Assembly: GCF_002895435.1 (NCBI RefSeq)
Contig: NZ_POYJ01000001.1
Coordinates: 868,001 to 932,000, forward strand
Length of the DNA stretch: 64,000 nucleotides
Reading direction: 5' to 3'
From: Aquimarina sediminis
GTDB taxonomy: Bacteria; Bacteroidota; Bacteroidia; Flavobacteriales; Flavobacteriaceae
A model generated the notes under the pieces. The model was not told where the DNA came from, did not search any database, and worked only from the letters and a program-made list of their open reading frames with translations. Positions within the stretch are counted from its first letter, which is position 1, and every line of letters begins with the position of its first letter. Positions 24,397-32,794 of this stretch are shown piece after piece. The translations under genes and the position numbers were made by a program.

Positions 24397-27366
24397 TTAG
24401 TTATTAATTATTCTCATGAACTCAGTAACTTCTTTTGGAGTCAACTTTCTCGTATTTTCGATATAGTAAGCCACATCTTCAACCGTTTTAAAACTAGAAC
24501 TGCTTGGTAAATCTATTCCAAAATTCTTCAATGCTTGTCTGGCTTGTTCTATCGGTATTTCTTTAGTTACGTAGTTTGAAAAATTTGAAGGAGATATCTC
24601 TAAGGCAAGTTCCATTTCAGATTTTGAAAGTATATTAGGAAAGCCTAGGTCTACATTTTTTAAGCTATTCACATCTGATACTTTCAAAACCCCTTTTCCT
24701 CCCGAAAGGTAATCTGAGTTTAATCCAAAAATAACAGAAGATGCAGGATCTACAGATGTTGAAGTAATTCCAACAGCTGCATTACCTTTACCTCCAAAAT
24801 TTTGTGATGTCCCTCTGAAAATATGTTCTACAGGAACATCATCAGTAATAATTTTATTTAAGATATTCATATCATTAACTCCATCTAAGTATGAAGAAAC
24901 AGAACTTATTTGAGTAGCATTATTTTTGTGCTTAGAAATATAATTTAACAAATCATCAAAAAGTTTCTCATTTGTACTTAGATTAAATCGATCGATCAAA
25001 CCACTAACATTGCTTCGTTCTGAGCCTAAAAACAAATCCATTAAAATCTCTCCATTAACTTCATGATAAGAAACATTTCTAACTATGTCGTCAAGTTTAG
25101 ATTTTAAATTTTGAGGTACTAATTCTATTAATCCGTCATACCTCTCTTTAATAATATCATTAGCAAATTTTAATTCACCTCTTCTACCCCCTATATTTTG
25201 ACCAGAGGTGTTTTTTCCTCCTATATTTTTACTAATTACATCACCATTCTGATTAACTGTACGTAAATCAATATCGGTAACAGTAATCGGTTTATCACGA
25301 ATACCCAGATGCTTATCTGCATTACCTCCTTTGGCAACAATACTGCTAATATCACCATTATTCATAGCTTTAACAACATTTTGCCGTTTTGAAGTTAACG
25401 ATCCTGAAATATCATCTAAGGATTTTTTGTTGTTTTCAAAAACGATACGATAAATACTTTGCCCTCCTTCTTCTAACTCTTCCAACAAAGGCACTCTTAT
25501 GGTAATCTTATCACCGTTTTTGATAGTGACCTCTAAAGTGATGTTAGCTCCTTGCTTTTTGATTTTTCTAGAGATATTTCCAGAAACATTTTCAATAATC
25601 TGATCATTAATATTTGTTTCGGTATCGGCAGCAATATCTTTTATTGTATTTTTAACCCCCTCATTACTTATTTCACTTACATATTCTTCTATAGATTCTC
25701 CTAATTCTTCTTCAACCTTAAAACTAGATTTAATATATTTTGCTATTTTTTTATCCAAACTATTAGAAACTCCCAATGCCTTAAATAGATCATCTTTATA
25801 CTCTTTTACACCTGTCCTTAAATCTTTTTTAAAAGTGGGACCAAAATCATCTGAAAGCTTACGCCATGCCTTCATGAATTCTTTAGGATTTTTTTTGATA
25901 AGAGTTGATAATCTTTTAAAAACATATCCCAATGCTTTATCTGTAGGGCCATCGATAAAAATATACTTTACCACATTTTGTACACATCCTTTTAGGTCTA
26001 CGGTTACTTTTGCATTACTTGCGTCCATAGTTTCCCAATTCATATTCTCTATTTTAATACCATCTTGCAGACATGCCAAAACCAATTTATGTCGTGTGCT
26101 AAGGGAATAAGCAGCATCTAAAACTTCTTGACCTAATTCAAATTTATCAATTGAAAGAAAAGCTTTATGCCAACGTTGATTATCATCTTTAATGGATGTA
26201 ATCTCTTCACCACCAAAATAATAATTGGTAATAGTCTGAATAGCAATGTTGGTAGCCACGGCTATTGATATCTCTTTGGCTTTTTCTTTTCCGATCTGAC
26301 GTAATGCTTCGGTTCCTGCTATAGAAGCGGCTGGTATCGCCAGAGCTATATATAAGGGAATAGCGATTAGAGTTTCTGTCATTGTCATCCACTCAGATTT
26401 TTCTATATCTTCTCCCCACGGAACTATATTTTTAAGAATACAAGGGTTGTTTTCTGCATGTCTTCTAAACTCTGGAAATTCAGTCATTATAGGTTTATTC
26501 CTATACTCTGCTAATAATTCTTCACAATCTTTATAATCAAAATCTTCATGAAAATATACGGTAATTGCCTTTATAACTTTGGCTATTTTTTGCTCTGTAT
26601 TAGAAAGTCCAAACTCGGGATCTCTATTATTATAAATGGTCTTAAACTTTCCTTTTTCTAAAGGTTTTTCTAATTTAGGTGTATACAATGTATAAGAAAA
26701 ACCCTTTGATTTTATATACGTATCTTCACTATCTACTTTGCGAATTACCTCTCTTATAGAGTAATTTGTAAAAGGTAATAATATGTTTGGTTTGTCACTT
26801 TTACTTAATTTTGAACCTTTATAAACTTCTACCACTAAATCTCGAAATGTTTGAGAGAAGGTGAGAAAAGTTTTTAATTCTTTTTCACTTCGTTCGCTAA
26901 AATCCTTATTTTTTATAAGCTTAGTAATATAACTTTCTTTTTGAGCCATTGATGACATATCACTAGGAAAAATAGGAGTCAAAATTTTGTTCTCATAATC
27001 AGTAAAAGCTACATATACAGCTGTCGTACTATAAGAATTAAGTTTTATAAGGTGATTATTAAGATTAGTTAAATACTCATTTCTAATTTGTGTATCCTTT
27101 GTCTTGTCAATAATATATTTTAGTTCTTCTAGGGTTCCACCAGCTATATATATGTACCAAGATGAAGAAAGATCATTTGTATTTGCTGCTTTTTGGTTAT
27201 GATCAACCAAATAATCCAATTGCTTTATAGTATTTTTAACAAATGAAGATTTAATTTTCTCATCATAACTAATATCACTAAAAGCATAACCTGCCTGTAC
27301 AAAATAGAGTAACAATATTGGTAATATTCTTAATATCATACTACTTCTTTTTTGCTTTAATCTCAT
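24397..27366 (-). CDS. Large exported protein with C-terminal ExE ADP-ribosyltransferase domain (989 aa)
   Basis: A signal peptide covers about residues 1-30 (MILRILPILLLYFVQAGYAF, possibly starting at the second Met). The body is mainly helical with a hydrophobic segment near 335 (IAIPLYIALAIPAASIAG). The last ~140 residues are a clear R-S-E ADP-ribosyltransferase: Arg851 in EHIFRGTSQ, Ser-Thr-Ser at 869-871 in GITSTSVDP, and Glu917-x-Glu919 in SEMELALEI. ExE is the arrangement of arginine-modifying ARTs such as the VIP2/ExoS type. It overlaps the upstream 86-residue gene by 26 bases and is followed by a 92-residue putative immunity gene. It lacks the FN3 head, so it is either a partner of the head-only 747-residue protein or exported separately. 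The toxin class is well supported; the target is unknown. Confidence 0.8.
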   Translation of the reverse strand: MRLKQKRSSMILRILPILLLYFVQAGYAFSDISYDEKIKSSFVKNTIKQLDYLVDHNQKAANTNDLSSSWYIYIAGGTLEELKYIIDKTKDTQIRNEYLTNLNNHLIKLNSYSTTAVYVAFTDYENKILTPIFPSDMSSMAQKESYITKLIKNKDFSERSEKELKTFLTFSQTFRDLVVEVYKGSKLSKSDKPNILLPFTNYSIREVIRKVDSEDTYIKSKGFSYTLYTPKLEKPLEKGKFKTIYNNRDPEFGLSNTEQKIAKVIKAITVYFHEDFDYKDCEELLAEYRNKPIMTEFPEFRRHAENNPCILKNIVPWGEDIEKSEWMTMTETLIAIPLYIALAIPAASIAGTEALRQIGKEKAKEISIAVATNIAIQTITNYYFGGEEITSIKDDNQRWHKAFLSIDKFELGQEVLDAAYSLSTRHKLVLACLQDGIKIENMNWETMDASNAKVTVDLKGCVQNVVKYIFIDGPTDKALGYVFKRLSTLIKKNPKEFMKAWRKLSDDFGPTFKKDLRTGVKEYKDDLFKALGVSNSLDKKIAKYIKSSFKVEEELGESIEEYVSEISNEGVKNTIKDIAADTETNINDQIIENVSGNISRKIKKQGANITLEVTIKNGDKITIRVPLLEELEEGGQSIYRIVFENNKKSLDDISGSLTSKRQNVVKAMNNGDISSIVAKGGNADKHLGIRDKPITVTDIDLRTVNQNGDVISKNIGGKNTSGQNIGGRRGELKFANDIIKERYDGLIELVPQNLKSKLDDIVRNVSYHEVNGEILMDLFLGSERSNVSGLIDRFNLSTNEKLFDDLLNYISKHKNNATQISSVSSYLDGVNDMNILNKIITDDVPVEHIFRGTSQNFGGKGNAAVGITSTSVDPASSVIFGLNSDYLSGGKGVLKVSDVNSLKNVDLGFPNILSKSEMELALEISPSNFSNYVTKEIPIEQARQALKNFGIDLPSSSSFKTVEDVAYYIENTRKLTPKEVTEFMRIINN

Positions 27367-27601
27367 TTATAAAATTCTTCCCAAAACCCAATCCAACGAT
27401 TAATGGAATACATCGAACCACCCAAAAACCGTATTTATTTTGAGCAATTGCATATATAATAGAACGCGTCATCCTATTTTTGGTTGTAACCGCACCATCT
27501 ATGTAATCTTTATCAACTACAATAAAATCTTCAAAGCATATGAATATATATATACCTACTAAGCAAAGAACTAAAGAAAACCAAGTTTTTATACTATACA
27601 T
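27341..27601 (-). CDS. Small membrane protein between the FN3 head protein and the ART (86 aa)
   Basis: Two hydrophobic segments are visible, WFSLVLCLVGIYIFICF near the start and FWVVRCIPLIVGLGFG near residue 65, with a polar loop (DKDYIDGAVTTKNRM) between. The C-terminus is basic (INEIKAKKK), which by the positive-inside rule points to the cytoplasm. It starts 7 bases after the stop of the 747-residue protein and overlaps the ART gene by 26 bases. The tight packing suggests translational coupling. It could be a membrane-bound accessory or immunity protein; I do not recognise a family. Confidence 0.55.
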   Translation of the reverse strand: MYSIKTWFSLVLCLVGIYIFICFEDFIVVDKDYIDGAVTTKNRMTRSIIYAIAQNKYGFWVVRCIPLIVGLGFGKNFINEIKAKKK

Positions 27602-27608
27602 AATCTTT

Positions 27609-29852
27609 CTAAATATTTTCTATTAATATATTACTAAACAATTTTGTTAACTCTTCAACCAAAAAATCTACAATTTCTGAATTAGCCTGTCCTTGATCGA
27701 TACGTTGTTTCATCAAAACTAATACATTCGTTTCTTGAGCTTTTAACTTTTCTAAAAAACCAATAAACGTTTCACTTTTACTATCAGATTCATTTAAAAT
27801 TTTAGCAAATAAATAAACCCCTAGTTTTAATTCTACCTTATTTAATTCTCTTTGAATCTCACCTACTTCTACCGTCTCCAGTTCTTCAACAACCTCATTA
27901 TCGAAAACGAAATAATTATTATTTTCTATTGAATTGTGACTTTCTATTATTTCATTTGCTTTATTTACTTGCTCCTCTGAAATATCTTTTCCTTCTCTAT
28001 AAATTTTGTTTATGGCTTTTTTTAATAAATCGGCTACTTTAATTTTATATTTATCTGCAGCTTCATTAACTTCTTTTAGTTCACTTTGGGCTCCTTTAAA
28101 TTTACTTTCTGCGATATCCATTTCCTCTTTAGCCGCTTCCCTTTCTGCTTCAGAGGCATCTTCATTTTCATATATTTGTCTTGCTTCTTGATATGCATAA
28201 CTTGCTTCTTGCATATCGGTAGCAGCATCTTGCATATCTTCTTTTATGCTATCAGGCAAGCTTTCTTTATCAATGTGATTTACTATAGTTCCTGCAATCT
28301 GGTCAATCTTGTCTTTTGTAGCCGAACTAATGTCCAAATTAAGAGCTTCAATAATAGCATCCCCAAAGCTAATCAACACTTCCAACTCATCACTAATATC
28401 ATCAACTCCTCCCCAGTTCTCATCATAATCGGTTACCACAACGCCATCAAGTAACTGGTAATCGGTATTAATACTAATCCCATCAAAACTTACTTTTAGC
28501 CTTGTATCCTGCAAATAAGGTACTACAATATATCCCCACCCTGTAAAAGAACCATTGGCGCCAGTAACCTCTTTTACCGTTACCGGAAAGTCTCCTGCTG
28601 TAAATACTTCATTGACCACCAGCGTTTCCAGAGGATCCTGATTGGTAATTACTATTTCTGGGGTGATCCCACAGTTATAGGTCGATTCTTCATCTGCCGC
28701 AAGTGTGGTCGTAAATTCATAAATCTGAGAGTATGTAAAAGGACCATTATCCAAACACTGCCCTCCTACCCTAAATTCATAGGTAGTGCCAGGCTCAAGA
28801 TTATAGATATTAGTATATTGATTGATGGTACTGCTATCAAACCATACTGCATTTTCTGTGTCTTTTTTGCGATACTGCACATTGTAGCGCAGGTGATCTA
28901 TTCCCTGCCATAGAATTTTTTCTGTAGTGGTGTTTTTTGCTTCGGCTAGTACATATTCTGGCTCTGCACAGCTGCCGGTATAAGTAAAATGATAAATCTC
29001 GCTATAGCCATTATTTTTAAATACAGAGGTTTCACTTATCCCATCACTAACCATGGCACGTACACGCCACCCATAGGTTTTATCCGGTAATAAAGGTGTT
29101 TCTCCCGGACCATATAATAAGGTAGTGGCAAATGTATTGGTTTGATATATGGGACGACTTGCCAAAAATGCGGCTTGCGGATCCATCTGATTATCCCAAA
29201 TCTCTGCCAGTGTAAATTCATATTCTACATTGGTAGCATTAAGATGCCGGGGAGTCCACTGAAATATAATATTTTGAGGATCTCGCATGGGTACCTGCTC
29301 TCCTCTATTGGGTAAGTTTAAAAAAGGGGGATCGTTAAGTACCAGATATACTGCGGTGCAACTTTTACGAGAAATTTGTTGTCCTGATTGTGAGTCATAT
29401 ACCTCAAAACAAAAACGATATAAGCCCTCGGGAAATGGTACACTATATTGCTGAGGGGTAATCCCTATAAGGTTTTCAAATTGAAAATACGATTGTAGAT
29501 CAAAATTGGTGAGTCGTAGCGGCACTCCTCCATCCAGAAAAATAGGATTGGCGCCAATTACAACATCGGTGCTTTGTATAGCTAAGCCAGCATTGTTCTC
29601 TACATAAAATTTTAAATTAACCTGCCGGTTCGATTCTGTAATATCGGTAAGTAACAGGTTAAGAATTAACTTATCTGAAGATGCCGTAGCATATTCTGAT
29701 AGTTTTAAACTATAAGGGGGGATAACCTGTGGAGTTACATTAACAGGAAATACCTGAGCAATTGCAATATATGGGCATATCAATAAAAGTACAAAAATGG
29801 TATGTACCCATATCCTGTATCGTGTAGTATTCTGATGGTAATTATGCTTCAT
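27609..29852 (-). CDS. FN3/TANFOR-like exported head protein, tail without recognised toxin (747 aa)
   Basis: The signal peptide and residues 1-489 are about 97% identical to the 1284-residue toxin at 17784-21638: VFPVNVTPQVIPPYSLKLSEY domain, PQNIIFQWTPRH segment, FN3 domain, then YNCGITPEIVITNQDP and GGVDDISDE. After the breakpoint the tail is unrelated. It has a charged coiled coil (about 550-620, EASEAEREAAKEEMDIAESKF-type) and a short helical end (VFDNEVVEELETVEVGEIQREL...ELTKLFSNILIENI) with no catalytic motif I can name. It may be a carrier that acts with the separately encoded ART downstream, or a gene whose toxin part was split off. The gene before it ends in a hairpin, so it probably starts its own transcript. 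Confidence 0.7.
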   Translation of the reverse strand: MKHNYHQNTTRYRIWVHTIFVLLLICPYIAIAQVFPVNVTPQVIPPYSLKLSEYATASSDKLILNLLLTDITESNRQVNLKFYVENNAGLAIQSTDVVIGANPIFLDGGVPLRLTNFDLQSYFQFENLIGITPQQYSVPFPEGLYRFCFEVYDSQSGQQISRKSCTAVYLVLNDPPFLNLPNRGEQVPMRDPQNIIFQWTPRHLNATNVEYEFTLAEIWDNQMDPQAAFLASRPIYQTNTFATTLLYGPGETPLLPDKTYGWRVRAMVSDGISETSVFKNNGYSEIYHFTYTGSCAEPEYVLAEAKNTTTEKILWQGIDHLRYNVQYRKKDTENAVWFDSSTINQYTNIYNLEPGTTYEFRVGGQCLDNGPFTYSQIYEFTTTLAADEESTYNCGITPEIVITNQDPLETLVVNEVFTAGDFPVTVKEVTGANGSFTGWGYIVVPYLQDTRLKVSFDGISINTDYQLLDGVVVTDYDENWGGVDDISDELEVLISFGDAIIEALNLDISSATKDKIDQIAGTIVNHIDKESLPDSIKEDMQDAATDMQEASYAYQEARQIYENEDASEAEREAAKEEMDIAESKFKGAQSELKEVNEAADKYKIKVADLLKKAINKIYREGKDISEEQVNKANEIIESHNSIENNNYFVFDNEVVEELETVEVGEIQRELNKVELKLGVYLFAKILNESDSKSETFIGFLEKLKAQETNVLVLMKQRIDQGQANSEIVDFLVEELTKLFSNILIENI
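28386..29852 (-). repeat. 1.47-kb direct repeat, copy 2 (shared toxin head)
   Basis: This is the counterpart of 20172-21638 in the same orientation, 8.2 kb away. The 5' flank (gataaaacccga, ggtcggtagacc) is also shared. Sharp loss of similarity after codon 489 marks the tail-exchange point. Confidence 0.85.
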
Positions 29853-29906
29853 ATGATAAAACCCGAATTGTTATACTTTTATTTTCTGGTCGGTAGACCG
29901 GTAAAT

Positions 29907-29944
29907 AGCAGACTGCCTATTTTTTTGAATACAAACAGTCTGCT
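29907..29944 (-). terminator. Hairpin between lipocalin-like gene and FN3 head gene
   Basis: Arms agcagactg (29907-29915) and cagtctgct (29936-29944) pair over 9 bp; the loop contains a T/A-rich run. It follows the stop at 29961 on the minus strand by 17 bases. Confidence 0.55.
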
Positions 29945-29960
29945 TAAATTATACTACATA

Positions 29961-30416
29961 TTACTGTTTTTGGAAACTATAAGAATAACTTGATTTACCC
30001 GTTGAGGTATCTACATCGTATGCATAGGTTAAATAAGATATACCTACGATACAAGTAATAGAAGGAGTAGTCCCGTCATCAAAGGTAAGCTTAAAACGTG
30101 GAGTAGTACCAGCAGTCCCATCCGTTACCCACTTGCCATTAAGAGTAGACACTAACTTACAATCACCAGAAGTTGCATCTTTTTCATAATATTTATTTAC
30201 AAATTTACCGTCCTCCGTAAATGAATATGTTTCTAGTAATTCACATGCACCCAACGTACTGGTGCTATCTTTACCATCTATAGAAAATGTAGATAGTTTC
30301 CATACTCCACCGGTTATTGATAAGTTATCCGGTCTACTATCGCCATCATCGCTACTGCAATTGGTGGTTGTTAAAGAGATAGCGGTAATAAGGGTAATTA
30401 AAAAAAGGTTTTTCAT
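29961..30416 (-). CDS. Lipocalin-like lipoprotein
   Basis: The start is set at the ATG at 30416 (MKNLFLITLITAISLTTTNC) because it gives a proper lipoprotein signal with lipobox Cys20; an upstream in-frame ATG at 30464 would add 16 residues and spoil it. After an SSDDGDS linker, typical of exported Bacteroidota lipoproteins, the sequence has a lipocalin-like opening (GVWKLSTFSIDGK) and strands (ETYSFTEDGKFVNKYY, LNGKWVTDG, RFKLTFDDG). The SSDDGD stretch after Cys resembles the acidic export signal that sends lipoproteins to the cell surface. It lies 80 bases downstream of the PKD lipoprotein gene and may be co-transcribed with it. Ligand and role are unknown. Confidence 0.7.
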   Translation of the reverse strand: MKNLFLITLITAISLTTTNCSSDDGDSRPDNLSITGGVWKLSTFSIDGKDSTSTLGACELLETYSFTEDGKFVNKYYEKDATSGDCKLVSTLNGKWVTDGTAGTTPRFKLTFDDGTTPSITCIVGISYLTYAYDVDTSTGKSSYSYSFQKQ

Positions 30417-30496
30417 TCTTAATAGAATTTTAAATTTAAAAAATTGATTATTATAATTGTTCACATTAACTGACTTTCTATTCTTTTATTTTATTT

Positions 30497-31849
30497 CTAT
30501 AGGGCTTCTTTTTGTACTTTGATATCTACCAAAATATAGGAGTTGGCTCCATCATCAACAAAATCTTTGATTTTAATAGCTCCTTTGGTTCCTTCCTGAG
30601 TTTGAAATAATACAATTCTAGGTTGCATCGTATCATCAAAACTTTGTAGTCCCCCCGGGGTCTCTTCTATAACCATGGGTCTGAATAATGCATCATCCTG
30701 CATGGCATCAAATTGGGCTGATGTCAAAGACGTAGCACAACCACAGAGTTCCTGAGAGTTAATAAATCTGGTTGTTCTTGGATTCTGAAATTCCTCAAAA
30801 GTAGTTCCTCCTAACTGCGCAGGGTTTACAAAGCGGTTTAGCGTAAATGCATTACTTAGCCCAAAAAACACCAAATCGATCTGTGCTTCGATCTCTGATG
30901 TCATTTCCGAAGCCATATACACCTTTCGGGTATCAATGCTATAAAAGCTTCCTATGGTATTAGCATGATGTGCGCTATTAACTCCCAACTTTATATCTTT
31001 TAACGTTCTAAGATTGGTGTTGGTAAAAAAGGTAATCTCTTTACTACTGGTTTTAGTCTCTTTTCCATTAGTTGCTGTCAGTAGTACCGTTTGGGTTCCC
31101 GGGTGTGTGAATACCACCTCCGGGTTTTCCTGATCAGAAACAAATATTGATGCTCCACTAAAATCCCAATGATAGCTGGTAGCACTAGTAGAGTTATTCT
31201 GAAGCTGGATTCGCGCTGGCACCTGATAATCATCATCATCAAAAGCGACTTCAAAACCAAAATCAGAAATCAAAAACGGAGCTACCGTTATTGTCTTTTG
31301 TATATCATAGGTTTCTCTACCATTACTAATCTCTAAAGTAATCGTATGATCTCCAGGCTCTGTAAACACTACCTCTCCTGGATTCTGACTTGATGATGTT
31401 GCAGGAGTTCCCCCTTCAAAAGTCCAGATATAACTATCTGCTCCTGATGATTTGTTATGCAAGGCATACGTAGCAGGAGCAAAATTATCGACCAGATTGG
31501 TGACTTCAAAATCTACTAATACGGGGTCGTCTATTTGGATTTCGATTGTTTTACTATCTTTTTCTCCATCCTGATTGGTAGAAAAAAGTTCAATAGTATA
31601 TGTCCCTTTGGTATCATATTGTATCATTCCGGGATTACGATTTACAGACCTTGATGGTACTCCGCCTTCAAAAGTCCATTCGTAATCATCCCCTCCCTCG
31701 GTACGATTAAAAAACACTACCTGAACCGGAATAGAAAAATCATCATTAAATACTTCAAACTCAAAATCTACAATAACCGGTACTGCCTCTTCTTTGGCAC
31801 AGCCTGTAAGGAGGATAAGAATGGTTAGTATGTATATTATTTTGTTCAT
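30497..31849 (-). CDS. PKD-domain lipoprotein (450 aa)
   Basis: A lipoprotein signal (MNKIIYILTILILLTGC) is followed by three PKD-type domains, each with the YEWTFEGG/YIWTFEGG/YHWDFSGA core, NPG/NPE and a TYTIELFSTNQDG-like closing strand, at about 24-110, 110-195 and 195-280. The C-terminal ~170 residues are a separate domain (TNLRTLKDIKLGVNSAHHANTIGSFYS, a CGCA cysteine pair, LVDIKVQKEAL) that I do not recognise. PKD domains serve as extracellular spacers or for adhesion. The protein is probably on the outer membrane. The spacing to the SprB-repeat gene upstream is 945 bases, occupied by a four-helix-bundle element. Confidence 0.75.
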   Translation of the reverse strand: MNKIIYILTILILLTGCAKEEAVPVIVDFEFEVFNDDFSIPVQVVFFNRTEGGDDYEWTFEGGVPSRSVNRNPGMIQYDTKGTYTIELFSTNQDGEKDSKTIEIQIDDPVLVDFEVTNLVDNFAPATYALHNKSSGADSYIWTFEGGTPATSSSQNPGEVVFTEPGDHTITLEISNGRETYDIQKTITVAPFLISDFGFEVAFDDDDYQVPARIQLQNNSTSATSYHWDFSGASIFVSDQENPEVVFTHPGTQTVLLTATNGKETKTSSKEITFFTNTNLRTLKDIKLGVNSAHHANTIGSFYSIDTRKVYMASEMTSEIEAQIDLVFFGLSNAFTLNRFVNPAQLGGTTFEEFQNPRTTRFINSQELCGCATSLTSAQFDAMQDDALFRPMVIEETPGGLQSFDDTMQPRIVLFQTQEGTKGAIKIKDFVDDGANSYILVDIKVQKEAL

Positions 31850-31861
31850 TTTGTTTTTATT

Positions 31862-32036
31862 TAGAGAATCTAAGGTTTAAAGACTTAGAGATGCAAAGAC
31901 TCAAAGAAGCTTAGACTTGGAGATACTGAGAAGCAAAGTTTCAAAGACTTTTGGAATCTGAGAAGCTTAGACTCAAAGGCTCTTAGAATCTGAGAAGCTT
32001 AGACTCAAAGAAGCAAAGACTCAGAGACGTTGCGTT
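31862..32036. repeat. Purine-rich degenerate repeat tract
   Basis: The tract is built from short variants of gaatctgagaagcttagactcaaag repeated at irregular spacing (for example at 31951-31980 and 31986-32015). Similar phrases recur beyond the four-helix gene at 32455-32525, and their complement dominates 32540-32790. The tract separates the PKD lipoprotein gene from the four-helix-bundle gene. Confidence 0.7.
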
Positions 32037-32050
32037 TTCTTGGGCTCTTA

Positions 32051-32410
32051 TCACATTGATTCTTCTACTTTTTTGTTATAACTTGATAACATTCGTTCTA
32101 ATTCTCTTGTTTTATCATAAATAGTTTCAAATTTATTCTTATTCATGTATTTTAAATTTTTAGCAATCTCTAATTGTGTCTGCATCTCAAATAATGAACT
32201 CATTGCAATATTTAAAAACCTTACGTATTCTTTTTTACCTTTTCTTCCATATCCCTCAGCAATATTACTGGGTATAGAAACACATGCTCTTCTTATCTGA
32301 GAAGTAAGCCCATAAACCTCTTCCTTAGGAAAATCATTTGTATCTCTATAAACAGTCGTCACTATACTCATAGATTTCTGCCAAATTTTTAAATCCCTAA
32401 AGGTACTCAT
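32051..32410 (-). CDS. Four-helix-bundle protein (S23/IVS-type)
   Basis: The start is taken at the ATG at 32410 (MSTFRDLKIWQKSM); an upstream ATG at 32470 would add 20 residues unlike the family. The sequence has the family landmarks FRDLKIWQKS, LTSQIRRACVSIPSNIAEGYGR and a final ELERMLSSYNKK helix. Members occur in intervening sequences of 23S rRNA genes and, as free-standing genes, throughout Bacteroidota; a relative (bAvd) is part of diversity-generating retroelements. No reverse transcriptase or template repeat is seen here. The gene is bracketed by purine- and pyrimidine-rich inverted flanks inside an otherwise tight operon, so it may be an inserted element. Confidence 0.85.
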   Translation of the reverse strand: MSTFRDLKIWQKSMSIVTTVYRDTNDFPKEEVYGLTSQIRRACVSIPSNIAEGYGRKGKKEYVRFLNIAMSSLFEMQTQLEIAKNLKYMNKNKFETIYDKTRELERMLSSYNKKVEESM

Positions 32411-32794
32411 TACTATCTGATCTTTTAATTTTAAAGTTTTAATCAAAGTTCTAAAGAAGCAAAGTTTCAAAGACTTTTAGAACCTGAGAAGCTAAGACTC
32501 AAAGTTACAGAGAATCTGAGACTCATAGAATTTTTAATTCTCTATCTCCTCCTCCAAATATTTGCTTCTCAAATTTTCCGCATCTCTGCTTCTTGCTTCT
32601 CTCTATACTCCTTTTCTCATCTTAATCTTTGATTCTTTTCTTCTCCCTCTACTCCGTTATATCTCTTGATCTTCTCAGATTCTCTGTAACTTTGAGTCTT
32701 TACACCTCTCAACTTCCTCTTAATCTTTGCTTCTTCATCACTCAGCTTCTTTGCTTCTTTGAGTCTCTCTACTTCTCCACCACACATCTCACTT
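32411..32794. other. Gene-free region: pyrimidine-rich inverted flank of the four-helix element
   Basis: These 384 bases show strong strand asymmetry. The left end (to about 32525) is purine-rich on the plus strand, the rest is C/T-rich, built from cttctttgcttctttgagtctct-like phrases. Short charged open frames here follow from the composition and are not genes. The perfect inverted repeat is listed separately. Confidence 0.65.
32494..32700. repeat. 28-bp perfect inverted repeat
   Basis: Positions 32494-32521 and 32673-32700 are exact reverse complements over 28 bases, with a 151-nt spacer. Such a long perfect match in otherwise degenerate repeats suggests recent formation or selection for an RNA stem. 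The transcript of the operon would carry this stem between the SprB-repeat gene and the four-helix gene. Confidence 0.85.

Noticed and set aside
32051-32410. Diversity-generating retroelement (Avd-like gene)
   Set aside because: The four-helix protein resembles Avd, but no reverse transcriptase or template/variable repeat pair was found nearby.
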